Below, piece after piece: positions 50,999-59,961 of a stretch of DNA of 64,000 nt (positions within the stretch are counted from its first letter, which is position 1; each line of letters starts with the position of its first letter). The DNA comes from Rhodobacterales bacterium 32-67-9 (GTDB lineage Bacteria; Pseudomonadota; Alphaproteobacteria; Rhodobacterales; Rhodobacteraceae). Under the pieces are notes generated by a model. That model made no database searches. It saw nothing but the letters and a program-made list of their open reading frames with translations, and was not told the origin of the DNA. The stretch is taken from positions 1 to 64,000 of the forward strand of contig NCEA01000003.1 in assembly GCA_002280515.1 (NCBI GenBank), read 5' to 3'. The position numbers and the translations under genes are program-made.

Positions 50999-52285
50999 TC
51001 AGACGGTTTCGATGCGGATCGCCACCGCCTCGTCCACCAGGACGCCGGTCGCGGGCAGCCGTTTCAGCGCATGGTCGATCGCGTCGCGGGTCGCCTTGTG
51101 GGTGACGATCAGCACCGGGGCAGAGGTGTCGGCATGGCCGTATTGCCGCATCCGGTCGATGGAGATGCCTTCCTCGCCGAGTACCGTCGCCACCTTGGCG
51201 AGCGCGCCGGGCTTGTCGGAAAGCTCCATGCGCAGGTAATAGGGCGCCGGCGCCGTGGCCTTGGCCGCGACCGGATCGGCGAGCGTGGCGGCGGGCTGGC
51301 CGAAGGTGGAGATCCGGCAGCCGCGGGCGATCTCGATCACGTCGGCCATCACTGCCGAGGCCGTCGGCCCTTCGCCGGCACCGGGGCCGCGCAGCACGAT
51401 CTGACCGACGCTGTCGCCTTCGAGGACCACCATGTTGGTGCCGCCCTGCAACTGGCCGAGCGGGCTGTCGGCCGGGACAAGGCAGGGCGACATCCGCTGC
51501 TCAAGCCCGCGCCCCGTCATCTGCGCGACACCGAGCAGCTTGATCCGGTAGCCCATGTCGCCGGCGCGCCGGATATCGTCGATGGAAATGCGGCCGATGC
51601 CTTCCAGCTCGACGGCGTCGAACGCGACCCTGGTGCCGAAGGCGATGGCGGCGAGCAGGCTGAGCTTGTGGCCGGCGTCGATGCCACCCACGTCGAGGTT
51701 CGGATCGGCCTCCAGGTAGCCGAGCTGCCGCGCCTCCTCGAAGACCTCGGCGTAAGGCAGGCCGGCGCTTTCCATCCGGGTCAGGATGTAGTTGCAGGTG
51801 CCGTTCATCACGCCCATGACGCGGCTGATCGCGTTTCCGGCAAGGCCTTCTGTCAGCGCCTTGACCACCGGAATGCCGCCGGCGACGGCCGCCTCGAAGC
51901 GGATTACGTGGCCCTTTTCCTCGGCCGCCGCCGCAAGACTCTGGCCGTGATGCGCGAGCATCGCCTTGTTCGCCGTCACCACGTCCTTGCCCGCGGCGAT
52001 GGCGGCTTTCGTCGCGGCCAGCGCCGGCCCGCCCGATCCGCCCATCAGTTCGACGAAGACATCGACATCCTTGCGGGTGGCGAGGGCGACGGGATCGTCC
52101 TCCCAGCCATAGGCCGACAGGTCGGCGTCGCGGTTCTTGGTGCGGCTTCGGGCCGAGACGGCGCTGATCGCGATCTCGCGCCCGGTGCGGGCGGCGATGA
52201 GGCCGGCATGGCGCTGGATGATCTTCACGGTGCCGATGCCGACCGTTCCGAGGCCGGCGATGCCGAGACGAAGGGGCTGGGGCAT
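50999..52285 (-). CDS. hom: Homoserine dehydrogenase
   Basis: 428 aa. NAD(P)-binding motif GIAGLGTVGIGTVKI at the N-terminus, catalytic domain with GVMNGTCNYILTRME, ARQLGYLEADPNLDVGGIDAGHKLSLLAAIAFG, and a C-terminal ACT domain (YYLRMELSDKPGALAKVATVLGEEGISIDRMRQYG) that mediates feedback control by threonine in homologues. Reduces aspartate semialdehyde to homoserine for methionine and threonine synthesis. First gene of the hom-glpX-recJ group; 76 bp separates it from glpX. Confidence 0.96.
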   Translation of the reverse strand: MPQPLRLGIAGLGTVGIGTVKIIQRHAGLIAARTGREIAISAVSARSRTKNRDADLSAYGWEDDPVALATRKDVDVFVELMGGSGGPALAATKAAIAAGKDVVTANKAMLAHHGQSLAAAAEEKGHVIRFEAAVAGGIPVVKALTEGLAGNAISRVMGVMNGTCNYILTRMESAGLPYAEVFEEARQLGYLEADPNLDVGGIDAGHKLSLLAAIAFGTRVAFDAVELEGIGRISIDDIRRAGDMGYRIKLLGVAQMTGRGLEQRMSPCLVPADSPLGQLQGGTNMVVLEGDSVGQIVLRGPGAGEGPTASAVMADVIEIARGCRISTFGQPAATLADPVAAKATAPAPYYLRMELSDKPGALAKVATVLGEEGISIDRMRQYGHADTSAPVLIVTHKATRDAIDHALKRLPATGVLVDEAVAIRIETV

Positions 52286-52399
52286 GGGGAACTCCGTGGT
52301 TGGATCTTCGGCCCGGGCGGGCTTGACGCGTGTTAGCCTGACATGCGCGGGCTTGCAACGCGCTCCGGGCGAAATGATCCGTACCTGTGGCCCGCCGCC

Positions 52400-52651
52400 T
52401 CAGCCCGAGAGGTCTTGCGCCCTGAGCGCCGCCGCCCGCGCCTTCAGCGCCGCCGCACGGGCCGCAAGTGCCGCTGCCGGATCGGTCGCGGGTGGTGGCG
52501 GCACCCCGGCCAGCAGCTCGTCGAGCGGCAGAAGCTCCGGATAGGCGGCCTGGCCCACCGTCGGTTCCGGCGTGCTGTCGAGCGCGGGAAATGTCGCGCA
52601 GCCGCCGAGCAGCGGCAGCAGGAGCGGGGCGAGAAGGCGGGCAGCGCGCAT
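52400..52651 (-). CDS. Putative small lipoprotein
   Basis: 83 aa from ATG 52651 (MRAARLLAPLLLPLLGGCAT). The lipobox LGGC ends at Cys18, giving an 18-residue lipoprotein signal. The mature part is short, with an Ala-rich helix at the C-terminus (DPAAALAARAAALKARAAALRAQ). Probably anchored to the envelope. It is divergent from the TetR gene, which has an operator between them, and may be its target. No known family. Confidence 0.65.
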   Translation of the reverse strand: MRAARLLAPLLLPLLGGCATFPALDSTPEPTVGQAAYPELLPLDELLAGVPPPPATDPAAALAARAAALKARAAALRAQDLSG

Positions 52652-52725
52652 GGGGGGTCTTTCGAGTGGACGGGCCGAGACTAGTCGCATGGACCGTCTC
52701 TCCGCAAGCGGCGCGGGGATTGTAT

Positions 52726-52739
52726 TGAACGCGCGTTCA
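52726..52739. promoter_or_regulatory. TetR-type operator candidate
   Basis: Perfect 14-bp palindrome TGAACGCGCGTTCA, 14 bases before the TetR ATG and in the divergent gap to the lipoprotein gene. GAACG-type dyads are typical TetR operators. Confidence 0.7.
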
Positions 52740-52753
52740 GATAATCTGGCGGT

Positions 52754-53341
52754 ATGGCACGCAAGACCGGCTCGCATTCAGAAATCACCGGCCCGCGCAT
52801 TCGCGGCGCAGCCCTCAGGCTTTTCGCCCGTCACGGCTTCGCCGCCGTCTCGATGCGGCAGATCGCCGCCGAGGTCGGCGTGCAGGCCGGCGCGCTCTAC
52901 CTCTACACGCCGGACAAGGAGACGCTGCTCTTCGACCTCCTGAAGGCGCATATGGACGAGCTGATCGCGGCCTGGGAAGCTGAGCCGAAAGGCGACGGGC
53001 CTCTCGCCCGGCTTGAAGGCTTCGTGCGCTTCCATATCCGCTTCAACCTCGAACGGCCCGACGCGGTGTTTCTGTCCTACATGGAACTGCGCAACCTCGG
53101 TCCCGACAACTTCGCGGCGATCGAGGCGCTCCGGCGCGACTACGAGACCCGGTTGGAAACGATCCTGCGTGACGGGCAGGCGGCGGGCCTCCTCGCCGCA
53201 CCCGATACCAAGATCGCGTCGCTGGCGATCATCGCCATGCTGACCGGCGTCAACACCTGGTACCGCGAAGGCGGACGTCTCTCGCGACAAAGGGTCGGTG
53301 ACATCTACTGGGACATGGTCCGCAAGGCCGTTGCCGCCTGA
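52754..53341 (+). CDS. TetR/AcrR family transcriptional regulator
   Basis: 195 aa. N-terminal HTH at residues about 12-58: IRGAALRLFARHGFAAVSMRQIAAEVGVQAGALYLYTPDKETLLFDLL. The C-terminal domain starts KAHMDELIAAWEAEPKGDGPLARLEGFVRFHIRF and resembles the TetR_C family found beside fatty-acid catabolism genes, though none is adjacent here. A perfect dyad lies just upstream, suggesting autoregulation. Confidence 0.9.
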   Translation: MARKTGSHSEITGPRIRGAALRLFARHGFAAVSMRQIAAEVGVQAGALYLYTPDKETLLFDLLKAHMDELIAAWEAEPKGDGPLARLEGFVRFHIRFNLERPDAVFLSYMELRNLGPDNFAAIEALRRDYETRLETILRDGQAAGLLAAPDTKIASLAIIAMLTGVNTWYREGGRLSRQRVGDIYWDMVRKAVAA

Positions 53342-53359
53342 CGGCCCGCCGCCGTTCCC

Positions 53360-53386
53360 TTCATCTTGCCCGAAATACCTTCGGGG
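53360..53386 (-). repeat. Dispersed intergenic motif, copy 2
   Basis: The reverse complement contains CCCCGAAGGTATTTC followed by GGGCAAGATGAA, related to 7228-7260. Here it sits between convergent genes (TetR and pirin), directly beside a hairpin. Confidence 0.45.
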
Positions 53387-53429
53387 GTCGTCCATTGGTG
53401 CGCCATTGGTTCGAGAGCCAATGGACGAC
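53387..53429. terminator. Hairpin between convergent tetR and pirin genes
   Basis: Perfect 12-bp arms GTCGTCCATTGG (53387-53398) and CCAATGGACGAC (53418-53429). A second copy of CCATTGG (53403-53409) in the loop can pair with the same right arm, so two mutually exclusive hairpins are possible. Probable bidirectional terminator. Confidence 0.6.
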
Positions 53430-53458
53430 GGGGCAGACGGCCCCCCGCTGCGCCGTTG

Positions 53459-54370
53459 TCAGTGCGCCGCCCGGATGAAGTTGCCGTTGCGAAGGTCGGC
53501 CATCGCCTGCTCGATCTCGGCCCTTGTGTTCATCACGATCGGCCCGTGCCAGGCCACCGGCTCCTCGATCGGGGCGCCGGAGACCAGGAGAAACCGGATG
53601 CCGTGGTCGCCCGCCTGCACCGTCACCTCCTCGCCGGTGCCGAAGCGGATCAGCGTGCGGTCGCCCGAAAGGTCGCGGATATTGACCTCCTTGCCCATGA
53701 CCTCCTTTTCCAGCAGCACGCCCTCGGGGCGCGAGGCGTCGGCAAAGCGGCCCGAACCGTCGAAGACATAGGCGAAGGCGCGGCGGTAGGTGTCGATCCG
53801 GAAGGTCTTCCTCACGCCGGCGGGAACGAAGATGTCGAGGTATTGCGGATCGGCGGCGATGCCGTCGACCGGACCGGACCGGCCCCAGAACGAGCCGACG
53901 ATCACCTTCACCCGCGTGCCGTCATCGTCGATCACCTCGGGAATCTCGGCCGATTTCACATCCTGATAGCGCGGCGCCGTCATCTTCAGACGTGACGGAA
54001 GGTTGGCCCAGAGCTGGAAGCCGTGCATCTGCCCCTTCGCGTTGCCGAGCGGCATTTCCTGATGCATGATCCCAGATCCGGCGGTCATCCACTGCACGTC
54101 CCCGGCACCAAGCCGCCCGGCATTGCCAAGGCTGTCGCCGTGCTCGACGGTGCCGGCGAGGACATAGGTGATGGTCTCGATGCCGCGATGCGGATGCCAG
54201 GGAAAGCCGCGCAGGTAATCCTCGGGCCGTTCGTTGCGGAAATCGTCGAACAAGAGGAACGGGTCCAGTTCGGACGGATTGCGGAAGCCGAAGGCGCGGT
54301 GCAGCTTGACGCCTGCGCCTTCCATCGTCGGCTGGGCGCGGCGGGATTCGAGAACGGGGCGGATGGACAT
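53459..54370 (-). CDS. Pirin family protein
   Basis: 303 aa from ATG 54370 (MSIRPVLESRRAQP), with AGGAG upstream. The N-terminal cupin holds the metal-binding HPHRGIETITYVLAGTVEHGDSLGN and MTAGSGIMHQEMP; the C-terminal pirin domain spans about residues 180-280. Pirin-like bacterial proteins bind iron or nickel and some have quercetin dioxygenase activity or modulate metabolic enzymes. The longer open frame upstream reads into the next gene's region in an unlikely composition. Confidence 0.92.
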   Translation of the reverse strand: MSIRPVLESRRAQPTMEGAGVKLHRAFGFRNPSELDPFLLFDDFRNERPEDYLRGFPWHPHRGIETITYVLAGTVEHGDSLGNAGRLGAGDVQWMTAGSGIMHQEMPLGNAKGQMHGFQLWANLPSRLKMTAPRYQDVKSAEIPEVIDDDGTRVKVIVGSFWGRSGPVDGIAADPQYLDIFVPAGVRKTFRIDTYRRAFAYVFDGSGRFADASRPEGVLLEKEVMGKEVNIRDLSGDRTLIRFGTGEEVTVQAGDHGIRFLLVSGAPIEEPVAWHGPIVMNTRAEIEQAMADLRNGNFIRAAH

Positions 54371-54517
54371 TTGGGTTTCTCCTGATCGGTTCTGGTAATA
54401 TAGCGCGGGAACGCTCCGGAAGCAGGGGGCGGAGAACCGGCCGGGGGCACAAGCTCTGTGTCGCAGCGCACAAGGTGCGGATGGCCATTGGAAGGGCAGG
54501 GTGGGGTGAGCGAAGCG

Positions 54518-54991
54518 ATGACGGACATTCTGGCGCGGATCACCCCCACGGCGGCGCGGCGGATCTTCGCGACCGGCGTTCTCGGCGGACTCGGCGTGCT
54601 TTTGGAGCTTCTGGCGTTCCTGCGACCGCCCGCGTCGCTGCCGCTGCAACTCATGCTGATTGCGATCGGTGTCGTGGCACTGGTTCTTTGCATGAAGCTT
54701 CATGCCGCGACGGGCCGTGCGCTGGTGCTGACCACCGATGCCCTGATGGATAGCGACGGGCGCCGGATCGCTGCGCTGGACGAGATTCTGAGGGTCGAGC
54801 GCGGGGTCTTCGCCTTCAAGCCTTCGAATGGGTTCGTGCTTCACCTCAAGGACAGAAAACCCGGCGCCTGGGCGCCGGGGCTGTGGTGGCGGATGGGCCG
54901 CCGGGTCGGGGTGGGCGGCGTGATCTCGGGCGCCGAAGGCCGCGCCATGGCAGACCTTATTGCCGCGACGATCGTGCGGCGGGGCGTCTAG
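54518..54991 (+). CDS. Membrane protein of unknown function (two helices, PH-like tail)
   Basis: 157 aa from ATG 54518; GTG 54506 is also possible. Two hydrophobic helices (about residues 15-37 and 43-60) are followed by a soluble domain with LVLTTDALMDSDGRRIAALDEILRVERGVFAFKPSNGFVLHLKDR and GAWAPGLWWRMGRRVGVGGVIS, a pattern resembling bacterial PH-like domains in small membrane proteins. The function is unknown. Confidence 0.75.
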   Translation: MTDILARITPTAARRIFATGVLGGLGVLLELLAFLRPPASLPLQLMLIAIGVVALVLCMKLHAATGRALVLTTDALMDSDGRRIAALDEILRVERGVFAFKPSNGFVLHLKDRKPGAWAPGLWWRMGRRVGVGGVISGAEGRAMADLIAATIVRRGV

Positions 54992-55011
54992 GCCCGCGCC
55001 GCACGCATTTT

Positions 55012-55671
55012 TCAGAGGCCGATCGACGGGTCGGTCGTGTTGTCGTTGCTGGTATTGTCCGACATGTCGACGTCACTGTCGTAGATGCACGCCGGCAACG
55101 TCACCCCGTCCTTGAGATCGTATTTCACGCAGGAGGTGAAGCGCGGACGCGTGGGGATGAAGGTCGTATACCACTGGGCTTTCAGTCCGATGTTGAAGAT
55201 CGGCTCGTAGGCCATGTTGGTTTCCACCAGGATGACGGAATCGGCCGCCGGCATCACCGGAATGCGGTAGGCATCATCCTGGATCGTCGTGTCGGTCTGG
55301 CCCGGCGTCGTGCCGGTCGCATAGGACCAGGCGACCTCGTAGCGATTGTCGGTATCGTCCCAGATTACACTCGACACCCTGACCCAGGTCGGCTTCCGCG
55401 AGAAAGTCAGGTAGTCGAAGAGCGTGTTCATCCCCTCGATATAATCAGCGTCGATCGCTTCGTCCTGCTGCACGCGGGAGATCATGTCGGCGATCGTGTA
55501 GGCTGCCTTGAGGTTGACGTTCTTCTGCCGGTAGGCGTCGAAGAACTGGAATGACGCGATGTACCACCAGATAAGCCAGACGCTGGCAAGAAGCCCTTCG
55601 ACGGGCATCGAGCCGCGGGTATCGTCGCGCCAGGCGAGGCTGCGGAGTCTGAGGCGGGAAAGCAGGTTCAT
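55012..55671 (-). CDS. TadE-like pseudopilin/pilus assembly protein
   Basis: 219 aa. The N-terminal RDDTRGSMPVEGLLASVWLIWWYIASFQFFDAYRQ is a class III-type prepilin-like segment: a Gly followed by the usual hydrophobic helix with Glu at +5, as in TadE/F. The remainder is periplasmic with two cysteines (TSCVKYDLKDGVTLPACIY). Last of three adjacent Tad minor pseudopilin genes; the start is one base from the previous stop. Core tad genes are not in the window. Confidence 0.8.
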   Translation of the reverse strand: MNLLSRLRLRSLAWRDDTRGSMPVEGLLASVWLIWWYIASFQFFDAYRQKNVNLKAAYTIADMISRVQQDEAIDADYIEGMNTLFDYLTFSRKPTWVRVSSVIWDDTDNRYEVAWSYATGTTPGQTDTTIQDDAYRIPVMPAADSVILVETNMAYEPIFNIGLKAQWYTTFIPTRPRFTSCVKYDLKDGVTLPACIYDSDVDMSDNTSNDNTTDPSIGL

Positions 55672-55672
55672 G

Positions 55673-56227
55673 TCAGCCTCCTATTTCCGGCTCGTTCACG
55701 AACGCGGTTGTCGAGACCAGCGCATAGGCACCTGTATTGTCCTTCGGCAACTGGAACCCGAGACCTGAGGTCGGGAAGATCGGGTCGAACTTCGCGCAGG
55801 CGCGGATCAGCATCATTTCGTCGCCGACACCTGAATCGAACGTCGTGACCGGCTTGATCGGCTCGGCCCGGTCGACGCAGACCGGCCCGGCCGAGAGCGG
55901 CTCCCATGTCGTCGTGCTGACCGGCCGCAGTTCGACCAGCAGCACGTTCATGCAGTCGGGGATAACCCCGGCTCGGTTGCAGACGGCGCGCTTGACCTCT
56001 TCATGCGTCGGGTTGTTCCATATTCCGAGTCGCAGGTCGCGCACCGTCATGTCGAGCCCTCGCTCCAGCATGACATGGCGCACCATCAACATGCCCGATT
56101 CCAGCGTCGACATCAGAAGAAGCAGGAAGAACGGCAGGAACATGATGAAGGGAATCGTCGCCGTTCCGTCTTCTTCGCGCGCCTTGCTCCCAAGCCAGGT
56201 GCGCACTCTGGATATGCAGTTGCCCAT
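55673..56227 (-). CDS. TadE/TadF-like pseudopilin
   Basis: 184 aa. EEDGTATIPFIMFLPFFLLLLMSTLESGMLMVRHVMLERGLDMTVRDLRLG is the typical TadE N-terminal helix with an acidic-Gly start. Four cysteines in the periplasmic part (CNRAGVIPDC, VCVDRA, RACAKFD) may form disulfides. Its ATG overlaps the stop of the VWA-domain gene by one base. Confidence 0.82.
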   Translation of the reverse strand: MGNCISRVRTWLGSKAREEDGTATIPFIMFLPFFLLLLMSTLESGMLMVRHVMLERGLDMTVRDLRLGIWNNPTHEEVKRAVCNRAGVIPDCMNVLLVELRPVSTTTWEPLSAGPVCVDRAEPIKPVTTFDSGVGDEMMLIRACAKFDPIFPTSGLGFQLPKDNTGAYALVSTTAFVNEPEIGG

Positions 56228-57981
56228 CAGTGCGTCAGCCTCAGCTTGTTGATCGAGTTCACGATGCCCGAGAACGCGTCGTTGATGTCAAGGCCTTCCA
56301 CCGCGTAGTAGCCGGCGTTCTGGCACTGGTTCAGCAGTTGCTGACCTTCGGTCGGCGCTTCGAAGGCGATGGTGTAGATGCGGACACCCTGGGCCTTGGC
56401 TGCGTTGCAGATATCAAGCGTCAGCCCGTCCTTCTCCCAGTTGATGTAGGTGTTGGCCACCGGGTTGGAGGTCTGTCCCGGGCGCCACTGGTTGCGCAGC
56501 GACGAACTGCCATAGGCCTTGTAGATAATGTTGTCGGCGAACCAGTAGATCGACATCGCGTTCCAGACTTCCGGCCAGGTCATCGGCACCGAGATCGGCG
56601 ATCCGCTATAGCCAGGATCGTTCTGCGTGGTGGTGGAACAGCTGCCCCACTTGTTGCAGGTGGTCTGCGTATAGGTGCTGTCACCCCAGGGCTTATCGCG
56701 CCACTGGTTGATCGCGAAGATGTAATACTGCTTCCGCGACGCATCCCAGAGCGAATACTGCTCCAGCGCGAAGTCGTCGGACGACACCGAATTGGTCTTG
56801 TAGAAGGGGTTGCGCGTCAGCAGGCTCACGCCCTCGTCGTAATAGGGGTTCGACGTGGTGTTGTTGCGCAGACGGTATTCCGTCGTGTTGGCGCCGTCGG
56901 TCATCACCACGATGATCTTCATGACTTCGCCATTGTCGTAGGGATAGGGACGGTCGGAGAAGACGCTCGGCACGTCGCCGGAGGCGATCATGCCATCGAC
57001 GACGCCCTGCATCGAGGGATCAAGCAGCGCGGCGCCCCACTTCATGCCGACGTCGATCGACGTGTTGCCCTCGGCGACCATGTTGTCGATATAGGACTTG
57101 AGTGCGTTGCGGTCGCCCGAGAAGGGCAGCACATGACGATCAGCCTGCGGCGCGCAGTTCATCAAGTTCGGCGGGCTCGACCGGTAGAACGGGTCGATAT
57201 GGCCGTTGCGCTGATAGACGCGGTCACCGGGATCGGTGCCGAAGGACATGGCGGTCGTGGTGTAGTCGCCCTTGGACTGTTCGAACTCGATGCAGTTGGA
57301 GTAATTGTGCTCCACCGTCATGTTGAAGTAGCTGGCGAGGTCGTCGCTCAGCGAGACCTGCGTCGAATAGGGGATGATCGAAACCGAGACCTTGTCGGTC
57401 GCGGCCGAGTCGAAGATCTGGTCGATGAAGCTCTTGGCGGCCGGCTTGAGGTTGATCAGGCGGTTGTTGGAGTTCATCGAGCCCGACACGTCGAGAACGA
57501 GCGAAATCTCGATCTGGCCGATGCTTTCCTCGGCGGTCGAGGAGGCCGGCGCCGCAAGCGTATCGACGCCAACGAGCGACATGAACCAGGTCGGCATCGT
57601 TTCCGTAACCTTGATTTCAACCTTGCGCGAGTCGGCGTTAACGCCCTCGGTCACGGTTATGTCCGCGTCTGCCGGCGGCTTCAGGCCGGCCTTGCGGAAA
57701 TAATCGCGTACGACGTCTCTCGGGTCGAGGGTTTGCTGGAGGTCGGCGGCGGCCAGCGAAGCGCGGTCGATGGTGTTCTGCAAGGTGGTGCGACGTTCCT
57801 CGAAGCGCATCAGGTCGAGGGCCACGCCCGCGAGCAGAAGCATCATAACGAAGGTGAAGAGGCCGAAGATCAGCAGCGATCCATCTTCCTCACGCCGAAA
57901 ACGGCCAAACGCCATGCGCACAGCATGACGTTTCGTGGACGCGCGAGCGGCCACGTAAATTTCTTCGGGGGCAATCATCAT
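56227..57981 (-). CDS. TadG-like pilus assembly protein with von Willebrand factor A domain
   Basis: 584 aa from ATG 57981, with AAAGGG upstream. REEDGSLLIFGLFTFVMMLLLAGVALDLMRFEERRTTLQNTIDRASLAAADLQQ is the Tad_N transmembrane domain. A VWA domain from about residue 165 has the MIDAS motif VLDVSGSMNSNN and a later MTDGANTTEYR. The C-terminus ends with a Q-N-A-G-Y-Y-A segment near GQQLLNQCQNAGYYAVEG. TadG proteins anchor Flp pili or surface structures. First of the trio. Confidence 0.88.
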   Translation of the reverse strand: MMIAPEEIYVAARASTKRHAVRMAFGRFRREEDGSLLIFGLFTFVMMLLLAGVALDLMRFEERRTTLQNTIDRASLAAADLQQTLDPRDVVRDYFRKAGLKPPADADITVTEGVNADSRKVEIKVTETMPTWFMSLVGVDTLAAPASSTAEESIGQIEISLVLDVSGSMNSNNRLINLKPAAKSFIDQIFDSAATDKVSVSIIPYSTQVSLSDDLASYFNMTVEHNYSNCIEFEQSKGDYTTTAMSFGTDPGDRVYQRNGHIDPFYRSSPPNLMNCAPQADRHVLPFSGDRNALKSYIDNMVAEGNTSIDVGMKWGAALLDPSMQGVVDGMIASGDVPSVFSDRPYPYDNGEVMKIIVVMTDGANTTEYRLRNNTTSNPYYDEGVSLLTRNPFYKTNSVSSDDFALEQYSLWDASRKQYYIFAINQWRDKPWGDSTYTQTTCNKWGSCSTTTQNDPGYSGSPISVPMTWPEVWNAMSIYWFADNIIYKAYGSSSLRNQWRPGQTSNPVANTYINWEKDGLTLDICNAAKAQGVRIYTIAFEAPTEGQQLLNQCQNAGYYAVEGLDINDAFSGIVNSINKLRLTH

Positions 57982-58384
57982 CACTAACCCTTTCCCCAGG
58001 ACAGTCTCCGCTGAGACGCCGCGGCACACAACGAGCACGACAGTTCTTGTCGATCCAACATGCGGCAAAACTAGGGTCTCAGTTGAGGCAAAAATGAGGC
58101 GGCCGCGCCAGATGGGGCTGGATTGGCGGATATGCGCACCCGATGCCGCTCGATACCGGGAATCGTCCCCAAAACCGTGACAATCCCGTTAACTGATTCT
58201 TCATCATCGTGCCATCCGGTCCCCTGGTTGGCGAGGCGTTGTTCGCCCGCTTGCGGCTTGTGTTTCCGTCGCGCTCTGTTAACCAAGGATCAGTAGCTTG
58301 TCCGCCAGCTTCGCGAAACCGCAAGGATTAGCGTCGGCGCATAATTCGGCCAAAAGCGGCCGACAGCCAGTCAGGGAGGAATGA
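57982..58384. other. Intergenic region, no gene supported
   Basis: 403 bp between the divergent tadG-like and glutamate-dehydrogenase genes. It holds both promoters. TTTTGCC occurs twice in the first 100 bp on the minus strand, and two TTAAC half-sites (near 58193 and 58279) recall CtrA half-sites but are not correctly spaced. Short open frames here lack plausible composition. Confidence 0.6.
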
Positions 58385-59815
58385 ATGGCAGTCAACGGCG
58401 AACCCAGCTTCCGGCAATCCGTCGATCTCATGTTCAACCGCGCGGTCGCGGTGATGGACCTTTCGCCGGGGCTGGAGGAGAAGATCCGCGTCTGCAACTC
58501 GACCTACACGGTGCGGTTCGGGGTGCGGCTCAGGGGGGCGATCCAAACCTTCACCGGATACCGCTCGGTCCATTCCGAACATATGGAGCCGGTCAAGGGC
58601 GGCATCCGTTTCGCGACCTCGGTCAACCAGGACGAGGTGGAGGCGCTCGCCGCGCTGATGACCTACAAATGCGCGCTGGTGGAAACGCCCTTCGGCGGCT
58701 CCAAGGGTGGGCTCTGCATCGACCCGCGCCAGTACGACGAACACGAGATGGAGCTGATTACCCGGCGCTTCGCCTACGAACTGATCAAGCGCGACCTGAT
58801 CAACCCGGCCCAGAACGTGCCTGCGCCCGACATGGGCACGGGCGAGCGCGAGATGGCCTGGATCGTCGACCAGTACAAGCGGATGAACACGACCGACATC
58901 AACGGTGCCGCCTGCGTCACCGGCAAGCCGCTCAACGCCGGCGGCATCTCCGGCCGGGTCGAGGCGACTGGGCGCGGCATCCAGTATGCCTTGCGCGAAT
59001 TCTTCCGCCATCCGCAGGACATGGCCAAGGCCGGGCTGACCGGCAAGCTCGACGGCAAGCGGGTGATCGTCCAGGGCCTCGGCAACGTCGGCTACCACGC
59101 GGCGATGTTCCTCGGCGGGGAGGACGGCGCTCGCATCATCGGCATCATCGAGCGCGATGGCGGGCTCTACAATCCCGAGGGCCTCAACGTGCAGGCGGTG
59201 CGCGACTGGCTGGCCGAGAAGGGCGGCGTCGAGGGCTGCCCGGAGGGAACCTTTGTCAAGGACGGCGCAAAGCTTCTCGAAGAGGAGTGCGAGATTCTGG
59301 TGCCGGCGGCGATGGAGGGCGTGATCAACATGTCCAACGCCGCCAACATCAAGGCACCGCTGATCATCGAGGCCGCGAACGGCCCGATCACCGCCGGCGC
59401 TGACGAGATCCTGCGGATGCGGGGCACGGTGATCATTCCCGACCTCTTCGCCAACGCGGGCGGCGTGACGGTCTCCTATTTCGAGTGGGTCAAGAACCTT
59501 TCCCATATCCGCTTCGGCCGGATGCAGCGCCGTCAGGAAGAGGCGCGCCACCAGCTTCTGATCGACGAACTGGAACGGCTGTCCGCGGACAAGGGCCTTG
59601 GCTGGACGCTGTCGCCGGGCTTCAAGCAGCAATACCTGCAAGGCGCGGGCGAGCTGGAGCTGGTGCGCTCGGGCCTCGACGACACGATGCGCGGCGCCTA
59701 CCAGTCGATCAGCCAGATGTGGAACGGCCGTCAGGATGTGACCGACCTTCGGATGGCGGCCTATATCGTCGCGATCGACCGGGTGGCGAAAAGCTACCGT
59801 TCCAAGGGCCTCTGA
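58385..59815 (+). CDS. Glu/Leu/Phe/Val dehydrogenase (glutamate dehydrogenase family)
   Basis: 476 aa from ATG 58385, with GGGAGG seven bases upstream; ATG 58381 is out of frame. Family signatures: [52 protein letters not shown] (catalytic Lys), [16 protein letters not shown], Rossmann [10 protein letters not shown], and [34 protein letters not shown]. The length is somewhat above the classic 420-450 because of the C-terminal region. Most likely an NAD(P)-dependent glutamate dehydrogenase linking glutamate and 2-oxoglutarate; Leu or Phe specificity cannot be excluded. Confidence 0.9.
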   Translation: MAVNGEPSFRQSVDLMFNRAVAVMDLSPGLEEKIRVCNSTYTVRFGVRLRGAIQTFTGYRSVHSEHMEPVKGGIRFATSVNQDEVEALAALMTYKCALVETPFGGSKGGLCIDPRQYDEHEMELITRRFAYELIKRDLINPAQNVPAPDMGTGEREMAWIVDQYKRMNTTDINGAACVTGKPLNAGGISGRVEATGRGIQYALREFFRHPQDMAKAGLTGKLDGKRVIVQGLGNVGYHAAMFLGGEDGARIIGIIERDGGLYNPEGLNVQAVRDWLAEKGGVEGCPEGTFVKDGAKLLEEECEILVPAAMEGVINMSNAANIKAPLIIEAANGPITAGADEILRMRGTVIIPDLFANAGGVTVSYFEWVKNLSHIRFGRMQRRQEEARHQLLIDELERLSADKGLGWTLSPGFKQQYLQGAGELELVRSGLDDTMRGAYQSISQMWNGRQDVTDLRMAAYIVAIDRVAKSYRSKGL

Positions 59816-59822
59816 CAAGTCC

Positions 59823-59850
59823 GGCCGGGCATCCGCACAGGTGCCCGGCC
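59823..59850 (+). terminator. Terminator after the glutamate dehydrogenase gene
   Basis: Perfect 9-bp stem GGCCGGGCA (59823-59831) and TGCCCGGCC (59842-59850) with a 10-nt loop, starting 8 bases past the stop. No T tract. Confidence 0.6.
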
Positions 59851-59961
59851 CCACGCATCCCGCTTCGGCGTGACGTCGCATCGCCCCCGGCGTCGTGCGC
59901 GGGGTGTGGCCAAGACGCCGCCGCTCTGCCATCTTCCCGTCGACCGACGACAAGGACCGCC

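Noticed and set aside
58189..58283. CtrA-binding site upstream of the Tad-like operon
   Set aside because: Two TTAAC half-sites exist but are about 90 bp apart, not the TTAA-N7-TTAAC arrangement.
58079..58324. Small minus-strand gene upstream of the glutamate dehydrogenase gene
   Set aside because: No ribosome site, no domain-like pattern, and it overlaps the region expected to hold the divergent promoters.
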